Assembly: GCF_011075055.1 (NCBI RefSeq) | Contig: NC_058149.1 | Location: forward strand, 13,522,449 to 13,586,448 | DNA from: Mangifera indica | Taxonomy: Eukaryota > Streptophyta > Magnoliopsida > Sapindales > Anacardiaceae | Direction: 5' to 3' | DNA: 64,000 nt | Shown here: piece by piece, positions 1-13,400 of the stretch | How positions within the stretch are numbered: the first letter of the stretch is position 1 | Layout of the letters: each line of letters begins with the position of its first letter | Notes under the pieces: model-generated | What the model saw: only the letters and a program-made list of their open reading frames with translations | What the model was told of the DNA's origin: nothing | The model's database searches: none | Program-made: the position numbers and the translations under genes

Positions 1-735
1 ATGTGTGCACATGCTTCTATGAGCATTTCTGGTGAGGTGAGGGGGCTTTGGTGAAAGTGATTGTCCCTGTCAAGATATGCATAGACTAGTTTTCCATAAT
101 GAATACAGCTAACAAAGAAACTAATCAATAATTGATCTTGAACTTGTTAGCCTGACATTTCAACTCTTGCAATGAGGCACATTAAAGATAAGGCCATATC
201 TTTTGTCAGTCTTTGGGAATGTGGGCTTTTTTTCTAAAACATATTGCAGCCTTCATTTCTATCTATATGTCATCATTCTGCAGGAACAACAGAAACTTCA
301 AGTCTATTATCAAGCTTGACACCTATAAGGGTGATAATCCATGGGCACCATCCAAATAAAAGCACAAAAGAAGGTGACACATTGGGAAAGCTTATACATA
401 TTCCAGATTCAATTGAGGATCTCCACAAATTAGCAGGTATTACACTGTAACAAGATGCAAAAGCCACTAAAATTTTGCAAATAAGAAAAGAAACTAGTAT
501 TTCTCTTAGAATAAACCTCCAAAGAATATTACTAAAGACTTGAACAACCAAATTACCACTGTAAGATATCCTTAGCAAACACTTGCATGAAATTGTTGTC
601 AACGGCAAAACTAATTTCAAGTTTGATGCAGAGAAAAAATTCGGAAGAAGAGGGAGCACAATTCTCATGGATGATGGATCACAGGTGGAAGACTTGAATG
701 CTTTGAGAGAAAATGATCATTTATATATCTTTTGA
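1..735 (+). CDS. 3' end of a Shaker-type K+ channel (KHA domain), partial
   Basis: The gene enters from the left edge; only its C-terminus is present. Likely coding pieces are 1-31 (ending at a GTGAGG donor, tentative), 284-436 and 632-735 (stop TGA 733-735). Joined in phase they encode a linker, then RVIIHGHHP, GKLIHIPDSIEDLHKLAEKKFG, and the end DLNALRENDHLYIF. This is the KHA domain that closes plant voltage-gated K+ channels and helps subunits assemble in the plasma membrane. From memory of the family, the Leu-Arg-Glu-Asn-Asp-His ending looks closest to the KAT3/AtKC1 regulatory subunit, but AKT/KAT members share the fold, so I give no symbol. The pore and voltage sensor lie outside the window. 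The KHA call is firm; the 1-31 exon is less so. Confidence 0.8.
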
Positions 736-995
736 AACTATGAGAGAGTTCTGCCAATCATCAGTCCATTGAGACCTACTAGTACTTCAATGGAGATTCT
801 GAATGCATCAGGGAAAGTTCAAATTTTCATATAATTAGGATAAAAAAAAAAAGTATAAACACAAGTGTATATTTTCAGTATACGCATCTTTGTATGCATA
901 CATGTGGCCATTATGTAAACAATTTTGTAAATGAACTGCATTTTTTTTTAATTTAATTTTTACCTGAGAAACTCAAATTAATCAACTTACAGCTT
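736..995. other. Short spacer between convergent genes
   Basis: Holds the 3' untranslated ends of the two convergent genes. It is AT-rich with poly-A runs near 841-851 and poly-T near 942-950. Nothing else is visible. Confidence 0.5.
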
Positions 996-2045
996 TCAAT
1001 CCCTACTGGTAAGCATATTTAAAACAGCGTAAGCAGCTTTCTGAAAACGTTCCTTCTCTTCCTCCAAAGCTTTCTTCTTCTCAAGCGCAGAGTTTTTGCT
1101 CCTCTCTATCTCTTCCATAATTACAGCAGAGTTCTGATCAATTTCACTGCAGAGTGAAAGTAGCAGAGAGAAGATTTAAAAAATCATGGAGAAAATTAAA
1201 CAGCTTAGGGATTGTTATGAGTAGAATAGAGCAGACAATTTGAAACTTCAAGGGATATCATTTATTATCACCAATTACAAAACTCACCATATCATCTTAA
1301 GCATGTTTGTCATTGCCGTCTGGACCTGTTGTGACATATCTGCACTCATGAAAGAAAAGGTAAAGTTTATTTACACAAAGATAGACTAAACAAATTGAAG
1401 ACCATCCAATATCCAAACAACACAGGCAAATTTGAGCAGAAGACTAAAAGTAAAAGGCACAGCCAACGCTAGAGCGCTATTCACACGTCTGCGTGACTCT
1501 TACTTAACAAGAGGTAGATTCCTTTAACATTCACCTAATTTAATATACAACTCAAAGTATCCTCAGTTATAACTTCTTCTTTTTCTATTTTCTTAGAATT
1601 TTTAATGTTCTAAGCTTTTAGCGAATCAATTAGCTTAAATTCTCGTATGCATATATAGTTTACTGTTTTTGAATAAAAACGCTAGATCGATTATTTCTTT
1701 TACAATCTCAATTAATACGAAGAAAATAATAATTATAATGATTCAATTTTAGCACAAAATTTTCACATAGGTTCTCAAATTTTATACCAATACAAACAGA
1801 ACAGTGATCTTACATGTTTGTTAGTGAAAACGATCTGATTCTAAATACATTTCAAGGAGCGTAAATTCAATTCACATGAAACTAATCGAATTACGAAAAT
1901 TGAAGTAAATTTTAGCACGAAGCAAGAGAAGAAAAAAATGTGAAGACAACAACGAACCGTAAACGAGAGAAGAAAGCTGAGATTCAGCTTCTGATGATGG
2001 ATTATTAACAATTTGAGCATCGAACTCACACGGTGAATTCGCCAT
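996..2045 (-). CDS. Small conserved plant coiled-coil protein, 96 aa
   Basis: Three exons on the minus strand: 2045-1958, 1339-1288 and 1146-996, with phases 1 and 2 and all junctions GT-AG. The product starts MANSPCEFDAQIVNNPSSEA, continues through a short helical stretch (MSQQVQTAMTNMLKMI), and ends in a highly charged helix (EEIERSKNSALEKKKALEEEKE, then AVLNMLTSRD). The Lys/Glu-rich second half should form a coiled coil. No catalytic motif, signal peptide or membrane segment is visible. I recall short plant proteins of the same pattern, but none with a function I can name. The two splice phases restore one continuous frame, which strongly supports a real gene although each exon is short. 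It converges tail to tail with the K+ channel gene, 260 bp apart. Confidence 0.75.
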
Positions 2046-2862
2046 TTCTGTTTTCCAAGCAAATTTCAAAGCTGTTTTTAAGTGTGAAAAAGAGAACGGA
2101 ATTTGTGTAAGTTTCTCTTTGGCGAGCGCTTTTTGTGTTATTAAAATAAAAGTGAAACGTCAAATGCCGGAAATGCCCTTATTGATCAACCTGGTCCATT
2201 AGCCCATTGCCCTCGCGCATCTTGTCGTATATAAAAAATATTATATTAATTTAATATTTCTTATAAAATGATATCGTATAATATTATATTTTAAAATATG
2301 TATGATATACGTAGGATATTATCAACCAATTGCCAGGCCCAAGCTGCCCAACCGGCATAAGTTAATAAAAAACTTATATATTAAAATTAATAATAAAATT
2401 ATTTTTATATATAATTTTATATAAAAATAATAATATAATATTATATAATTAAATATTATTTTATTTTTAATTATTTAATTATATAATAATAAATTATTAT
2501 TTAAACATAAAATTATATACAAAATACTATTTTATATAACAAAATTATAGGTCTCTCCATCGGAATTGAAAACGACGGCGTACGATATTTTAAAAGCCCG
2601 ATGAAACGTCGTCGGTGGCGCCTCAATGGAGCGTGTTGATGAAGATTTGTTGTCCGATTGTTCAAGCTTGTTCAATCTAAGAAAATAATAAAATAAACAA
2701 ACTTCCAGATTATACTGCTACCTGGAATTGCAACAATAATATTGCTATAGCGGAAGGCAATATTATAAAATACAAATATTTCTGCACGATAGGAATTTTT
2801 TGGTACTTGTGGAGGTAATGAGACACGTAATTTTATTGGAACTTTATAATAAAGCAATATTA

Positions 2863-3706
2863 CTTGTCCAACCCAAGGTTTGGAGAAATTACAATTCCAT
2901 CCTATAAATTCTTAAACTATACTGCCATCCGAAACTCAATTCTTTTAACATAATAGAGTTCTAACAAAGTGATAGAAAAATAACTTAGTGGACATAATCA
3001 TAACTAAGATGTGATCTTATTGAATTACACTCTACTAGGTATAAATTCCAATTAGATCATGTCTTTTCCAAATGAAATGAGATTCCAACCACCAAATTTG
3101 CATTATTTTTTGCCAGATCACACACTTTTTGGTGTGATTAGGCTTAAATCACATCTGAAAATATATAATTTCGATTAAATCGCACCTTTTCAAATGTGAT
3201 TGCTCTGAATCACATCCAAAGAAGTCAATCTTACCAAACAGCTTTTGGCTTAGTGCAATTTTATGAAAATACGTGATTTGACTCAAAAATTTTGAAAGCT
3301 AAAATGACTTTTATTCCCATTTACTATTTTTTTAACATAGTTATATTCATAAAATTATGTTCACCTAATTACCTTTAACAAAATTAATAGAGTATTAAAA
3401 TTTTTAAAGTAAAAGTTTATATTTGAACCTTTATTACGCTTGTAAAATTTTGATTTATTTGATACAATAATTATATGTTCAGTCAGTATGTCTTAAATTT
3501 ATCTATCTAATAAATATAGGTAGGGATCGTGGTTATCAAAAAAATTACATTCACCTTATTTTTTGTATCTAATTACATAATAATATGTTATCTAGACACT
3601 TAAGACTATATACATGTAACATTATTTATGCATTTTAGGTGGAATTGGTAGTTTAAAAATTCAAAGGGTGAGAGGGTACTTTCCCCAAACCTTGGGTGAG
3701 AGGATA
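2863..3706. mobile_element. Inverted-repeat (foldback) element, Mutator-like, degenerate
   Basis: The left end (about 2863-2945) and the reverse complement of the right end (about 3630-3706) align over roughly 80 bp with scattered mismatches; both carry the core acccaaggtttgg. The spacing is about 840 bp. No transposase frame is present, so it is a non-autonomous element. The same core occurs at the ends of the elements at 51-54 kb. I could not find a convincing target-site duplication, so the exact ends are uncertain. Confidence 0.55.
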
Positions 3707-6700
3707 CGTAAAATATCATTTTTTTTGAAATTGAAATAATGTTTATTTAGTGCGTCTGGTCTGGTAGATGTGCAGGAGCGTAGAGTGTCTATAATTTAAG
3801 AGCTAGTATTCCCTTCCCACATTTCCCTATGCCCACAAAACTGCTTGTCTTTTGCCATTGAAATCGAATGGTTATTTTAAAGGGCCATCATTTGCCTCCT
3901 TTCAAAGGAAGCAAAGATGATGCCACATGTGCACATTATTTTCAATTAATTGCATCAGATCAGAGCATTGATTGTAAAATAATAATTAATTTATTTCTCT
4001 CTTTTAGTGCATTTATGACACTACAAATGATACCGCTGGTAATGTAAAACAACAATTTTAAAACGGGTGATATTTAATTAAATATATAAATTATATATTA
4101 TTTTATTTAATATAATATATAATAATATTTAATTAAATAATTAAAATTAAATTATATAATTCTATTATACCGAAATCAAATTGAACTAGTTGGCTTAAAA
4201 TAACTAATAATAAATTTAATTTGAATTAAGATAAGAAATATTTTAGTTATTAGATCAAATAAGTACATATAAGTCATGGTTTAATTGTAGCATTAGATTG
4301 ATTTGATCATTACACCAAAGTTAATATAAATAAAACTTGTTTTAAAATTTTAATTATATTATATTATCAATTCATTCCATCAGTAAAAAAAATTGATTCG
4401 CAAAATAATATTTCAATTAAATCAAAACTCAAATGATTTTAAAAATATTGATTTAAAAAATAATTAAATATGGTATTATATATAAAAAATCTAATTTTTT
4501 ATTTTTTTGTATAAAACATATTTTTTAAATAATAATAATAAGAAAATAATAAAACTTTTAATTTACACTTTATCATATAAGAAAAAAAATCATAAAACAC
4601 TTTTTGAAATTTTAAAGTTTTATGTACATATTCTTATTATATCATCATTTTTAAAAAATTATGTATTAATTTGTATTAATAATATATATCGTATCATATA
4701 TTATATTTATTATTTTATATTAATTTTTAATATATTTTAAAAAATATATAATTATATATTATATCATATTATACGGGATTAGAATATTAATAACTAAAAT
4801 AAATATCATAATAAAAATTAGTTTCTTAATAACATTAGTCAATAACCAAATTATAATTTATTTTTTATTTCACACTATCCTTGTAATTTTATGTGAATTT
4901 TGTTACCTTGGAGGGGATCATGTTACCCCACCTTTTTATCCTTTCATAATTATAAATAATTTCATATGCTTTTGATTCCTCTTATAAGAATCATTATTTG
5001 AAGAAGGTGACAACTGAAAAAGAAAAATGATTTTTAAAAATAAAAATAATTCGGCATTCATAATTCCATAAATGTCCATTTCTATATACAAGCCACGTAG
5101 GCCCCATCCCCTATGCTGGGGCCCACCTCCCAAGGGTGTTATATTACTCTACATTGCACTACACTAGAAAGAAAATAATTCATTCATTGTACGGCAAAGT
5201 AAAGCCAAAACGTCCGTGACCCGTCCGTTTTAAAAGAATCTTCAAATAACAGCCGTTGGATTTTACCGAGATCAGGGACTAACAAGTACACGTTTTCTCT
5301 ATATGAAAATATGAGTCTCGGGAAACGACAAAAAAGAGACAGTAAGCTAAAACTTAAAAAGTTGAAAAAGAAAAAAAAAAAGGTTTAAAGAGTGAAGGAA
5401 ATGATGAACTCGAGTTGAGTTAGGTTGTAACTCGTAACTCAGGTTAGGTTAACGAACTCAAATGCGTAGTTATTGAAAGGGACCAGCAATTATTAGTTAA
5501 ACAGACGTTAACTGCCGTTACATTGGCAGTGTGGCAGAAAGAGAACTTGCAGAACTTTTGAACACTGACAGTTAGCCGGGGTGACTTTACTCGGCGATTC
5601 CAAAGGCTTAACTTTCCCGTAAAAAATTGTATGACTATAATACCCTTCATCAATATGTCAAATTTCACCTTCAGTGATTTGAAATTCTTTGGAAAAAAAT
5701 TATATGCCATCATAAATTATAATATCTATACATTTTTTATGATTTTAAATTTAAAATCATATTTTTTAATATATATAAAATATCGTATTTAACAAAATTT
5801 TATCATAAATAACTAGGTATATCACTTATTTTTTTATTTAATTTGTTATTTTTATATGTTTATTATATATATGTTTATATTTATTTTACATGTTTATTTC
5901 ATGTCACATATATCTATAATTCAATTAATATATATAAAGGATGAAATATTTGAAAATAAATTATTTTTAATAGGTTTAAACTGTAATTTATACAAGACAA
6001 AATTATATTTTTTCAGTTTAGTAGAAAACATAAAATAGTTTAGTTTTTTTTCACTTGAATAAACTTGAAATAGAAACTCATCACAAATTATGATCCATAA
6101 CCATAGGGTATTGTTGATAATCGAGGGAGACCATAATATTTCCCAGGAAAAGAGTATTATGGGATCTTAGAGATTTTTAGATAATAGTTAAAACAGTAGA
6201 ATTTATGTCATTTTAATCAAAATATAGAAGTAGACTTTTAATTATTTAGTTAAGGTGGACTAAATCAAGGTTATAATAGAGATTGAGTAAAAGTTTATCT
6301 AGTCTTATTCTTATTAAATGGTTTTCACTCACTCTCTTATTTTTTTGTTTCGTATGTTTAAATGATCATAATAGCTACGGTGCAAACAGAGGTCAATACG
6401 CATAAAGTTGGCATGATAACATAGTTATCTTTTGTAATTAATATGTATTTTTATTCAATTTATAAATAGTTTTATGGATATTTGTTTCATTATCGATACA
6501 AAATTATAATAATTGGTTGATGTTATTTTTATGATATATTAAATATAATTTACACGTTTTTATGTAATTTAAAAAAAGTATTTTAATAATTTTTTAATTT
6601 ATATCTTGAATTGTTGAAAATATTTTAAATATATACTTAAAAAGAATAACATTCAAGGTGTTACACATGTTAACGCTAGACCAACCCGTCACAAAGAGAA

Positions 6701-7950
6701 ACAATAGTGATCAAAATGAATCAAGGGTAGCATAGTAATTTAATTTCGCTAAACAATTTATACGGAAATAAAAATCGCCGAGTAGTTTACGAACTTAAAG
6801 ACCATTTATCGTAAACTTGGTGATGACGGCAGCTAAGTTAAGAGGCGTAACCGTTGGTAGCGAGTTCCAAAAAATACAAGAAAAACAAGTAAAATTTGTC
6901 GTGTAGTGATGAGTCATCAAGAAGGGCAATAAAGTAACTGAACATTTGCCCTTTACAGTATACCTTTTTGTTCCATCTAAGATCCTCTCATTACTTTCCC
7001 TTAGATGTTTCATTTTTCATTTAATAACATTTTGCCACGTCATCATCATTAAATTATTTTTTGACCACTGGATTGGACCACCTAAGCGAGAAAGACAATT
7101 TGACCAAGAGGGTAGCTCAACTATAAAAGTGAGTAATGGACAGGTATAAATATTATTTTTGGGTAATTAATATTAGATTCAGACGACTAAGGTCAATCCG
7201 GAAGATGATCCAAATTGTAAATAAGGTGATTTAAATATGATTTGAATTAAAATTTAAATAAAAAAATTAAAATTTTATTTTTTTAATATTACGTAATATT
7301 AAAATTTAGTCTAAATTAGACTCAAAGTGAGAAATCTGTAATACCAATATGAGTTAAAATTTTAATTTGACTTAATTATTTATTTCATGATAATCTTTAA
7401 TACGTGTCACATTTATTCAAATAAATTTAATCTCTAATACAAATTAAAATTATAAATATGAGTTAAAACCCTAACGTGGGGTGAGAAAGTCATGTCAAAA
7501 AATATAACATCTTGATTCATTGTTAAAATATTATTTATTTTAGACATATAATTTATTATAGTTTTATTTCTGAATTTTATAATTTAAAACATGTTTTGAC
7601 AGTTTAAAGAGTTCAAAAGATATTTAACTAGTTAAATTTTTTTATCTTTAATCGATGTAAGATACACAAAGAGAATATAAATAAATTTAATATCTCTCTT
7701 ATATTTTATTTATGTGTAATTTTCTCGAAGGTATGACAAAAAATTTGCAAATCTACACATAAGGTAATAAAATCTACCCCTTACCATTTGTGATATGTTA
7801 TAGGTGTTATTTATATGCACGATTAATATTATATATATAAATTATAATTAAATAATTTAAAAATAAAAATAAATAATTATATTATCTCAATTTTAGTTAT
7901 TTTAAAAAGTTCTCATAATTTATTAATCTGCTTAATTTGATATCGGAGGA
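3707..7950. other. AT-rich spacer without recognisable genes
   Basis: Very AT-rich, especially 3970-4900 and 5700-6650, with only short random frames. The stretch 5090-5620 is more balanced in base composition and looks promoter-like (for example the pyrimidine/purine pattern at 5150-5350), but no coding sequence follows it on either strand. No known element ends were seen. Confidence 0.5.
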
Positions 7951-7958
7951 ATGGTAAA

Positions 7959-8035
7959 ATGGAAGGAGAGAGAGGTGACACTGACAGGAGAATAAAAGAA
8001 GAAAAAGAGAGAGAAGAGAAGTTACTGGAATTGAA
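7959..8035 (+). promoter_or_regulatory. GA-rich tract in the FLZ gene promoter
   Basis: A purine-rich run made mostly of GAGA and GAAGAAA units, with a second GAGAG cluster at 8111-8139, just upstream of or at the start of the FLZ transcript. Such GAGA tracts are bound by plant BPC/GAGA-binding factors. That role here is inference from composition. Confidence 0.35.
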
Positions 8036-8358
8036 CAATAAAAGTGGGTAAAATACATAATTGGTAAAACATATTTGTATTGCGTACGTAATTACGCGTA
8101 CTTGGGCAGTGAGAGAAACGAAACAGAGAGAGAAATAGGGGAGTGTAGGTAGGTTGAGGTTGAGGCGTAGTTCAGAAGCTCATTGCTTCGTTGATTTTGA
8201 GGCATCAAACAGAGGGAGAGAGAAAGAAAGACAAGGGAAGAGTGGTGCGCAAGTTTCACATTCACATTCACAGCCTTGTCTAACTCTTATAATTACTGCA
8301 TTTGGGTCTCCTCTTTCAAACATATTTCCAGAACTAAGATTGAAACTACTCGGCTCAG

Positions 8359-9114
8359 GTGTTCTTTTGTTTTTTCAAGCTTCGGCTTCTTGTTTTTATC
8401 TACAATATATTTTTTTTAAGTGTTTACTGTGAATCTAGAAAGACTATCATTTTCGTTCTTTTTTTGGTGTTGGGTTTTGTTTTCTTTTTAAGCTAAGAGA
8501 AATCAAGATGGTATCTTGATGGTTTGGCAATCTTCTTAGAGATTACTGGGATTTTCTCATCTGGGTTTTTTCTTATGGAATGATTTTTGAAACATTCTTC
8601 TTTCTTTGATTTTGTTGCTTATTTATTATGATCATTCGGTAGATGGATTTTACTACTTTCTAGTAAAAATCAAGGGAGATAAACTTCTTTTATTTTTTAC
8701 TTAGCTAGTAAGTTTAATCAGATCATCTGACATTAAGAGATTTTGCTGTAGGAAGCTATTTATTTACTGCGCTTTAATTGATTTGACATTTCTCTGTCAT
8801 CATTTCAGGCCACTTTCAAAGCCATAATATACTCTTCTTTCTTTTAATAAATCTGGGTTTCTGATGGAGTTTTGAAAGGTCTCTACCTTCGCATTCTTAG
8901 ACACGGTTTTGTTTCAATCTTTCAGTCGGTGATATTTTTATGTAATATATCATTTAAATGGAAAGACTAAATTTTGATCATGTTCCTTTCCCTTTTGTCC
9001 AATGTAGTTCATTGATTGATGATAAAAACATCTACTTCTTCATCTTTATTGATTTTATTATGTGGGTGAGTATGATGACTAATGGTTTGTTGAAATCTGT
9101 TGATATTGTTGCAG
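8359..9114 (+). other. Intron in the 5' UTR of the FLZ gene
   Basis: The donor after CTCAG at 8358 (GTGTTC) and the acceptor TTGCAG at 9109-9114 bracket a T-rich segment typical of a plant intron. The leader exon would lie at about 8130-8358, and the second exon begins at 9115, 44 bp before the start codon. Leader introns are common in FLZ genes. Inferred from splice signals and base composition only. Confidence 0.5.
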
Positions 9115-9158
9115 GGAAGGGAGCTTCAGTTGTTTTGGATTCTTAAGGTTTGGAGATA

Positions 9159-10435
9159 ATGCTGAGGAAGAGGACCAGGTCCATTGAGAAAGATCAACAA
9201 ATGGTTTATCTAACTGGGTCTGAATTTGGTACTGAGCCCCATTTTTATCCTGACAATCGCAAAAACAAGTCCTTGTTTAGTGTCCCTCGGCTGTTTGTTG
9301 GGTTGAGTCCTAGGGGTTTATCAGATTCTGATTCAGTAAGGAGTCCAACATCTCCTCTAGATTTTAGGGCGTTTTCAAATCTTGGCAGCCCTTTTAGGTC
9401 CCCAAAATCACTCCATAATGCTCAACAAAAGAGCTGGGATACTAGTAAAGTAGGCTTAAGCATCATAGATTCTCTTGACAATGCTTCTAAATTGTCCGGG
9501 GAAGTTATCCGATCGGAGAGCAAGAACATTCTTTTTGGACCACAAATGAGGATTAGAACTCCAAACAGCCAAACCCATATCAATTCTTTTAAGGCACCTC
9601 AATCTTTGCCTAAAAATTATGCAATTTTTCCTTATACAAAGAGTAAATCTCCCCTACAAGAGGGAAACTCTAGTGTTGTTTTTGAAATTGGAGAAACCCT
9701 ATTAGAGCCTGAGCCATTTGGCAATTTCCGCTCTTGTTCTCTGGATTCCTGCAGGTCTTTTCCAACTTTAGCTGGTTTTACTGACCATAGCCCCGATTTG
9801 AGTTCTGGGAGTTCTGGCTTGGAAAAATTAACCTCCCGGGCAAGTTCTCCTCCTGTGCTGATAGGAGAAAGCCTAAATTCAAACAATTTTTCGCTTGTTA
9901 AACTAGATTCAATGTCTGTATCCAATCGCTCTGGCAATGGATTTGTTGAAGCCCTCTCAGGAAGTGAGATTGAGCTTTCTGAGGATTATACCTGTGTAAT
10001 ATCTCATGGTCCCAACCCGAAAACAACTCATATATATGGGGACTGCATTTTGGAAGGTCACTCCTATGAGTTGAACAGCATTTGCAAGGGTGAAGTTAAG
10101 GAAATTGAAGCGATGCAGAGCTCAACCGCGCCATATCCACCTGTTGATTTCTTGAGCATCTGCCACACTTGCAGCAAGAAATTGGAGGGTAAAGATATTT
10201 ACATATATAGGTATACTCCTATCACAGTACTAATAACCTGTTTATCTAATAGAATGTTAAAAACTGTTTTTGATTGATTTATTGCAGAGGTGAGAAAGCA
10301 TTCTGCAGTTTTGATTGTCGATCAAAGGAGATTTTGATCGATGAGGAAATGGAGAAAATCATCACCTCTTCTAAGAACTCTCCGACATCAGATGATGTCG
10401 AGGAGCTCTTTGAAACTGGTATCTTTATCACATAA
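9159..10435 (+). CDS. FCS-like zinc finger (FLZ/DUF581) protein, 399 aa
   Basis: Exons 9159-10210 and 10288-10435. The start is the ATG of MLRKRTRSIEKDQQ: an in-frame stop at 9144-9146 rules out longer forms, and this opening is typical of larger FLZ proteins. Residues 1-325 are Ser/Pro-rich and probably disordered, with repeated SP sites and an SPRGLSDSDSVRSPTSPLDF segment. The FLZ domain sits at about residues 338-380: DFLSICHTCSKKLEGKDIYI, then GEKAFCSFDCRSKEI, giving the C-x2-C and C-x3-C zinc ligands, with FCS in the signature position. The intron falls inside the finger, as usual for the family. FLZ proteins are adaptor partners of SnRK1 kinase in energy and stress signalling. The exact paralogue cannot be fixed from sequence alone. 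Confidence 0.92.
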
Positions 10436-13400
10436 GGTCTTTTACAATAGCCACCATGTCCATGATTGATGAACATTCAAGCAAGGTAGACAGATTGATC
10501 ATCTGTCCATAAAGAGCTGTTTTGAGCTTCGAGCATCTTGTAGCAGCCATGGATGATCGTTTTGTATATTGTTTTGTTTGCCTTTTATCTTTCAGCATTC
10601 ATGGCCATGGTGGGTATGGGTTCATAATTGGCTAGTTTTGCCATCCATAACTGCTATATATATCATTATAAATCCATATTCTCAGACTTTTATTCTGTTA
10701 TTATCGATTTAGAAAGGGTAGAAGCCCCTTTTTATGGCTCCCCAATCTTGTTTCATTTCTGCATTATCACTTTTGGCTATCCCGGAAGAGTTGAATGTAT
10801 AATCTTACAACTCATTTTTGACTCAATATATAGTACTATAATTCAAGTCTGGCATATTTCCTTTTCTCTGATCCTTGTTATACAGTTGGATGAAAATAAG
10901 AACAGGTATAACATAGTTATTAGCACACTATGATACATAAAATAAAATTATATCATATGAAATGATAAAATATATGTTATCGATACTGAATGATATATTT
11001 TTTTTTTTCAGAAATAATATAATGTGGTAAATGGGCATTTGAATTAGGGTTTGGATCTCAGTTTTATAAATTGAGCTCAAGTTAAACAAGTTTTAGCTTA
11101 CCAATCTTGACTTGGCCCTTGTATGAACTCTATTTAGATCAGGTCGAATTCTAATTGCATCCATCAAACAGATTTGATTATATGAACCGAATGGGTCCCT
11201 AATCTCGTCATAAACTAAAAGCAGGGCACATTTTGTTTTGCCTTTGTTGCATTTAATTCTCTATACTACAATGGGGACTTGTGTTTCTCTCACAGGAACA
11301 GCCATGATGGCGGTCCACACGTCCAATTCTTCTTGATTATTTCTGAGAAACCTGCAAGCTTTTTTATTTGTAGTGCTTTCACTTTCATTTTATGTATCCG
11401 GTGGGGCAGAGCAGTTCCAACATGATATTAAGTCATCGCCATTCTTTATAATGTTAGAATGGACCCAAAATAAAGGGGTGGATTTGAGCCAAATTTGACT
11501 CTCAATGTGTTAACCAAACTCAGCTTTATAAAATTTGGGTCAAGTTTGTATTTGTTCATTCGATCTAGCTTGCGAGTTAATCATTCAGTTCAGCTTAATT
11601 GAGTCAAGTTTGGCCATAGTTTAATTCAAATTGAGCTAAATAATTGATAAAATAATATTATTTTGATTTGTATATATAAATGTCATTTTAGTAAAATGTC
11701 AAGTTGTTTTTTAAATTAATAAAAGGGCGTCCTTTTTATACTGATAAATGAATTTGAATCACAAATTCAAATCAAGTTACTAGTTTCAAACTTCCCCCTA
11801 AAACTAAATTAGAACTTTATTAGTTCGATAAGCATAAGTCAAATTTGAGTTATCTTTTACTTATTTGACTCAAATCCAAGACACCCATGTTTATTTTCAG
11901 GCTTAGTTTTGACTCCGTATGATTAACTTAGAGCAAAAGGATGTTTGACAAATTATATAACAAACGATATTATTTTATTTGTATATATAAGTCATTTGTG
12001 AATCTATCCAACCAAACACCTCATGACTTTGAACTCGAGTTCAATAACATCACATACCCATAATTTGAGCCTGAACTTGATTCATAGTCTCTCATTTCAA
12101 ACTTGAACAGGCGGAATTAGCAATCCACCTCAAGCGCTCAAATCAACTGATTCGGGACCAAATGCTATTTATTAAGGACTCCACACCTTTACTTGATGTT
12201 AGCATAGAAACTGAATAAAAGTAAGTTCCGTCTGCTTTACATTATTTTTTGCCCACTAAGCTTGTGTTAATCAGAATACATATTAAAATCATGGGAGTGA
12301 AATCAGTAACGAATCATCTCACATATGGAAAATAAGGACTCCTAACCTCGTGTAAATTGATTCCACGTGCTAACTGACCAATAGAGCCCACAGAGTAACA
12401 ACACTACCAGATTTTCAGCCGCCCAAAAAGCAGATTTATAGCCTTGTCAATTGCCTTACACAATGAAAGCTGCATATCATGGCCCCAAGGAATAGCTTTA
12501 GCAGCAAAAGTGGAGGCACCCAGAGCATGAATTCGAAATTCAGTGATGGTGACATTAAGATTAAGACAGTAGGGATTTAATAAAATTAGTGAAACACTAA
12601 TACTTATAAGGAGAAGCTGAGATTTGAGTCTCTTTTATGTTTATAAAACTTTAACTTATCTTGTACAATGATTGTAGATTCAATCACTATATTTTGAGGT
12701 TTATCTATCTAACCAATTCAGATAAAGTTCCTCAGTTACTGAAAAAAATAAAAATCAAATTATTTACTTATTTGATATAATTGTATGGTTAATTTAGACC
12801 TGATTAAATTAAAAAAATAACTCTTAACTGAACATAAAAATAATAATCTAACTCAAATAAGACTTTCTCGATATCAAAAATAAAAAGAAAGCTGCATACC
12901 ACCAAAAGATTTACAGTCAGTATAAGTTATCTTTTTCTAGCCTCAACTTTTCACAACATTTAGCTTATAATCTGAATTTGGCCATAAAATACATACACAG
13001 AATCTACATCTCTGCCATAAAATATTGAATCTAGATGAACTCATAAATGAACTTCTCTTTCTAGTTTTTTCGCTCTCTAGTTTGTATTATATTGAGACAC
13101 ATCCATGCTTGTGCAGAAAGTAAAGGAGTTCTCAAGCAATACAGTGCACATATGCGAAGCATCTTCTTTTCACTCGAGTGAAAAAAGATTACATGTGGCT
13201 CTCAAGGAAAGGACCCTCCAAGCAATCAAAATCCGTAATGTACTACTCTAATAAAGTTCATCTCAAAAGCTGTCAAAAATCAAAATCTGTGAAGATCAAA
13301 GTGCAATTATTATACTGTTGTTGCATAATTTCACCGAGTAATTTGACAGTGAAAACAACAGAGGCCATAGTCATCGCTTATGCTATGCATGCTTTTGTAT

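Noticed and set aside
4507..4740. 77-codon frame rich in Ile, Tyr, Asn and Lys
   Set aside because: Composition is what random AT-rich DNA yields; no homology signal.
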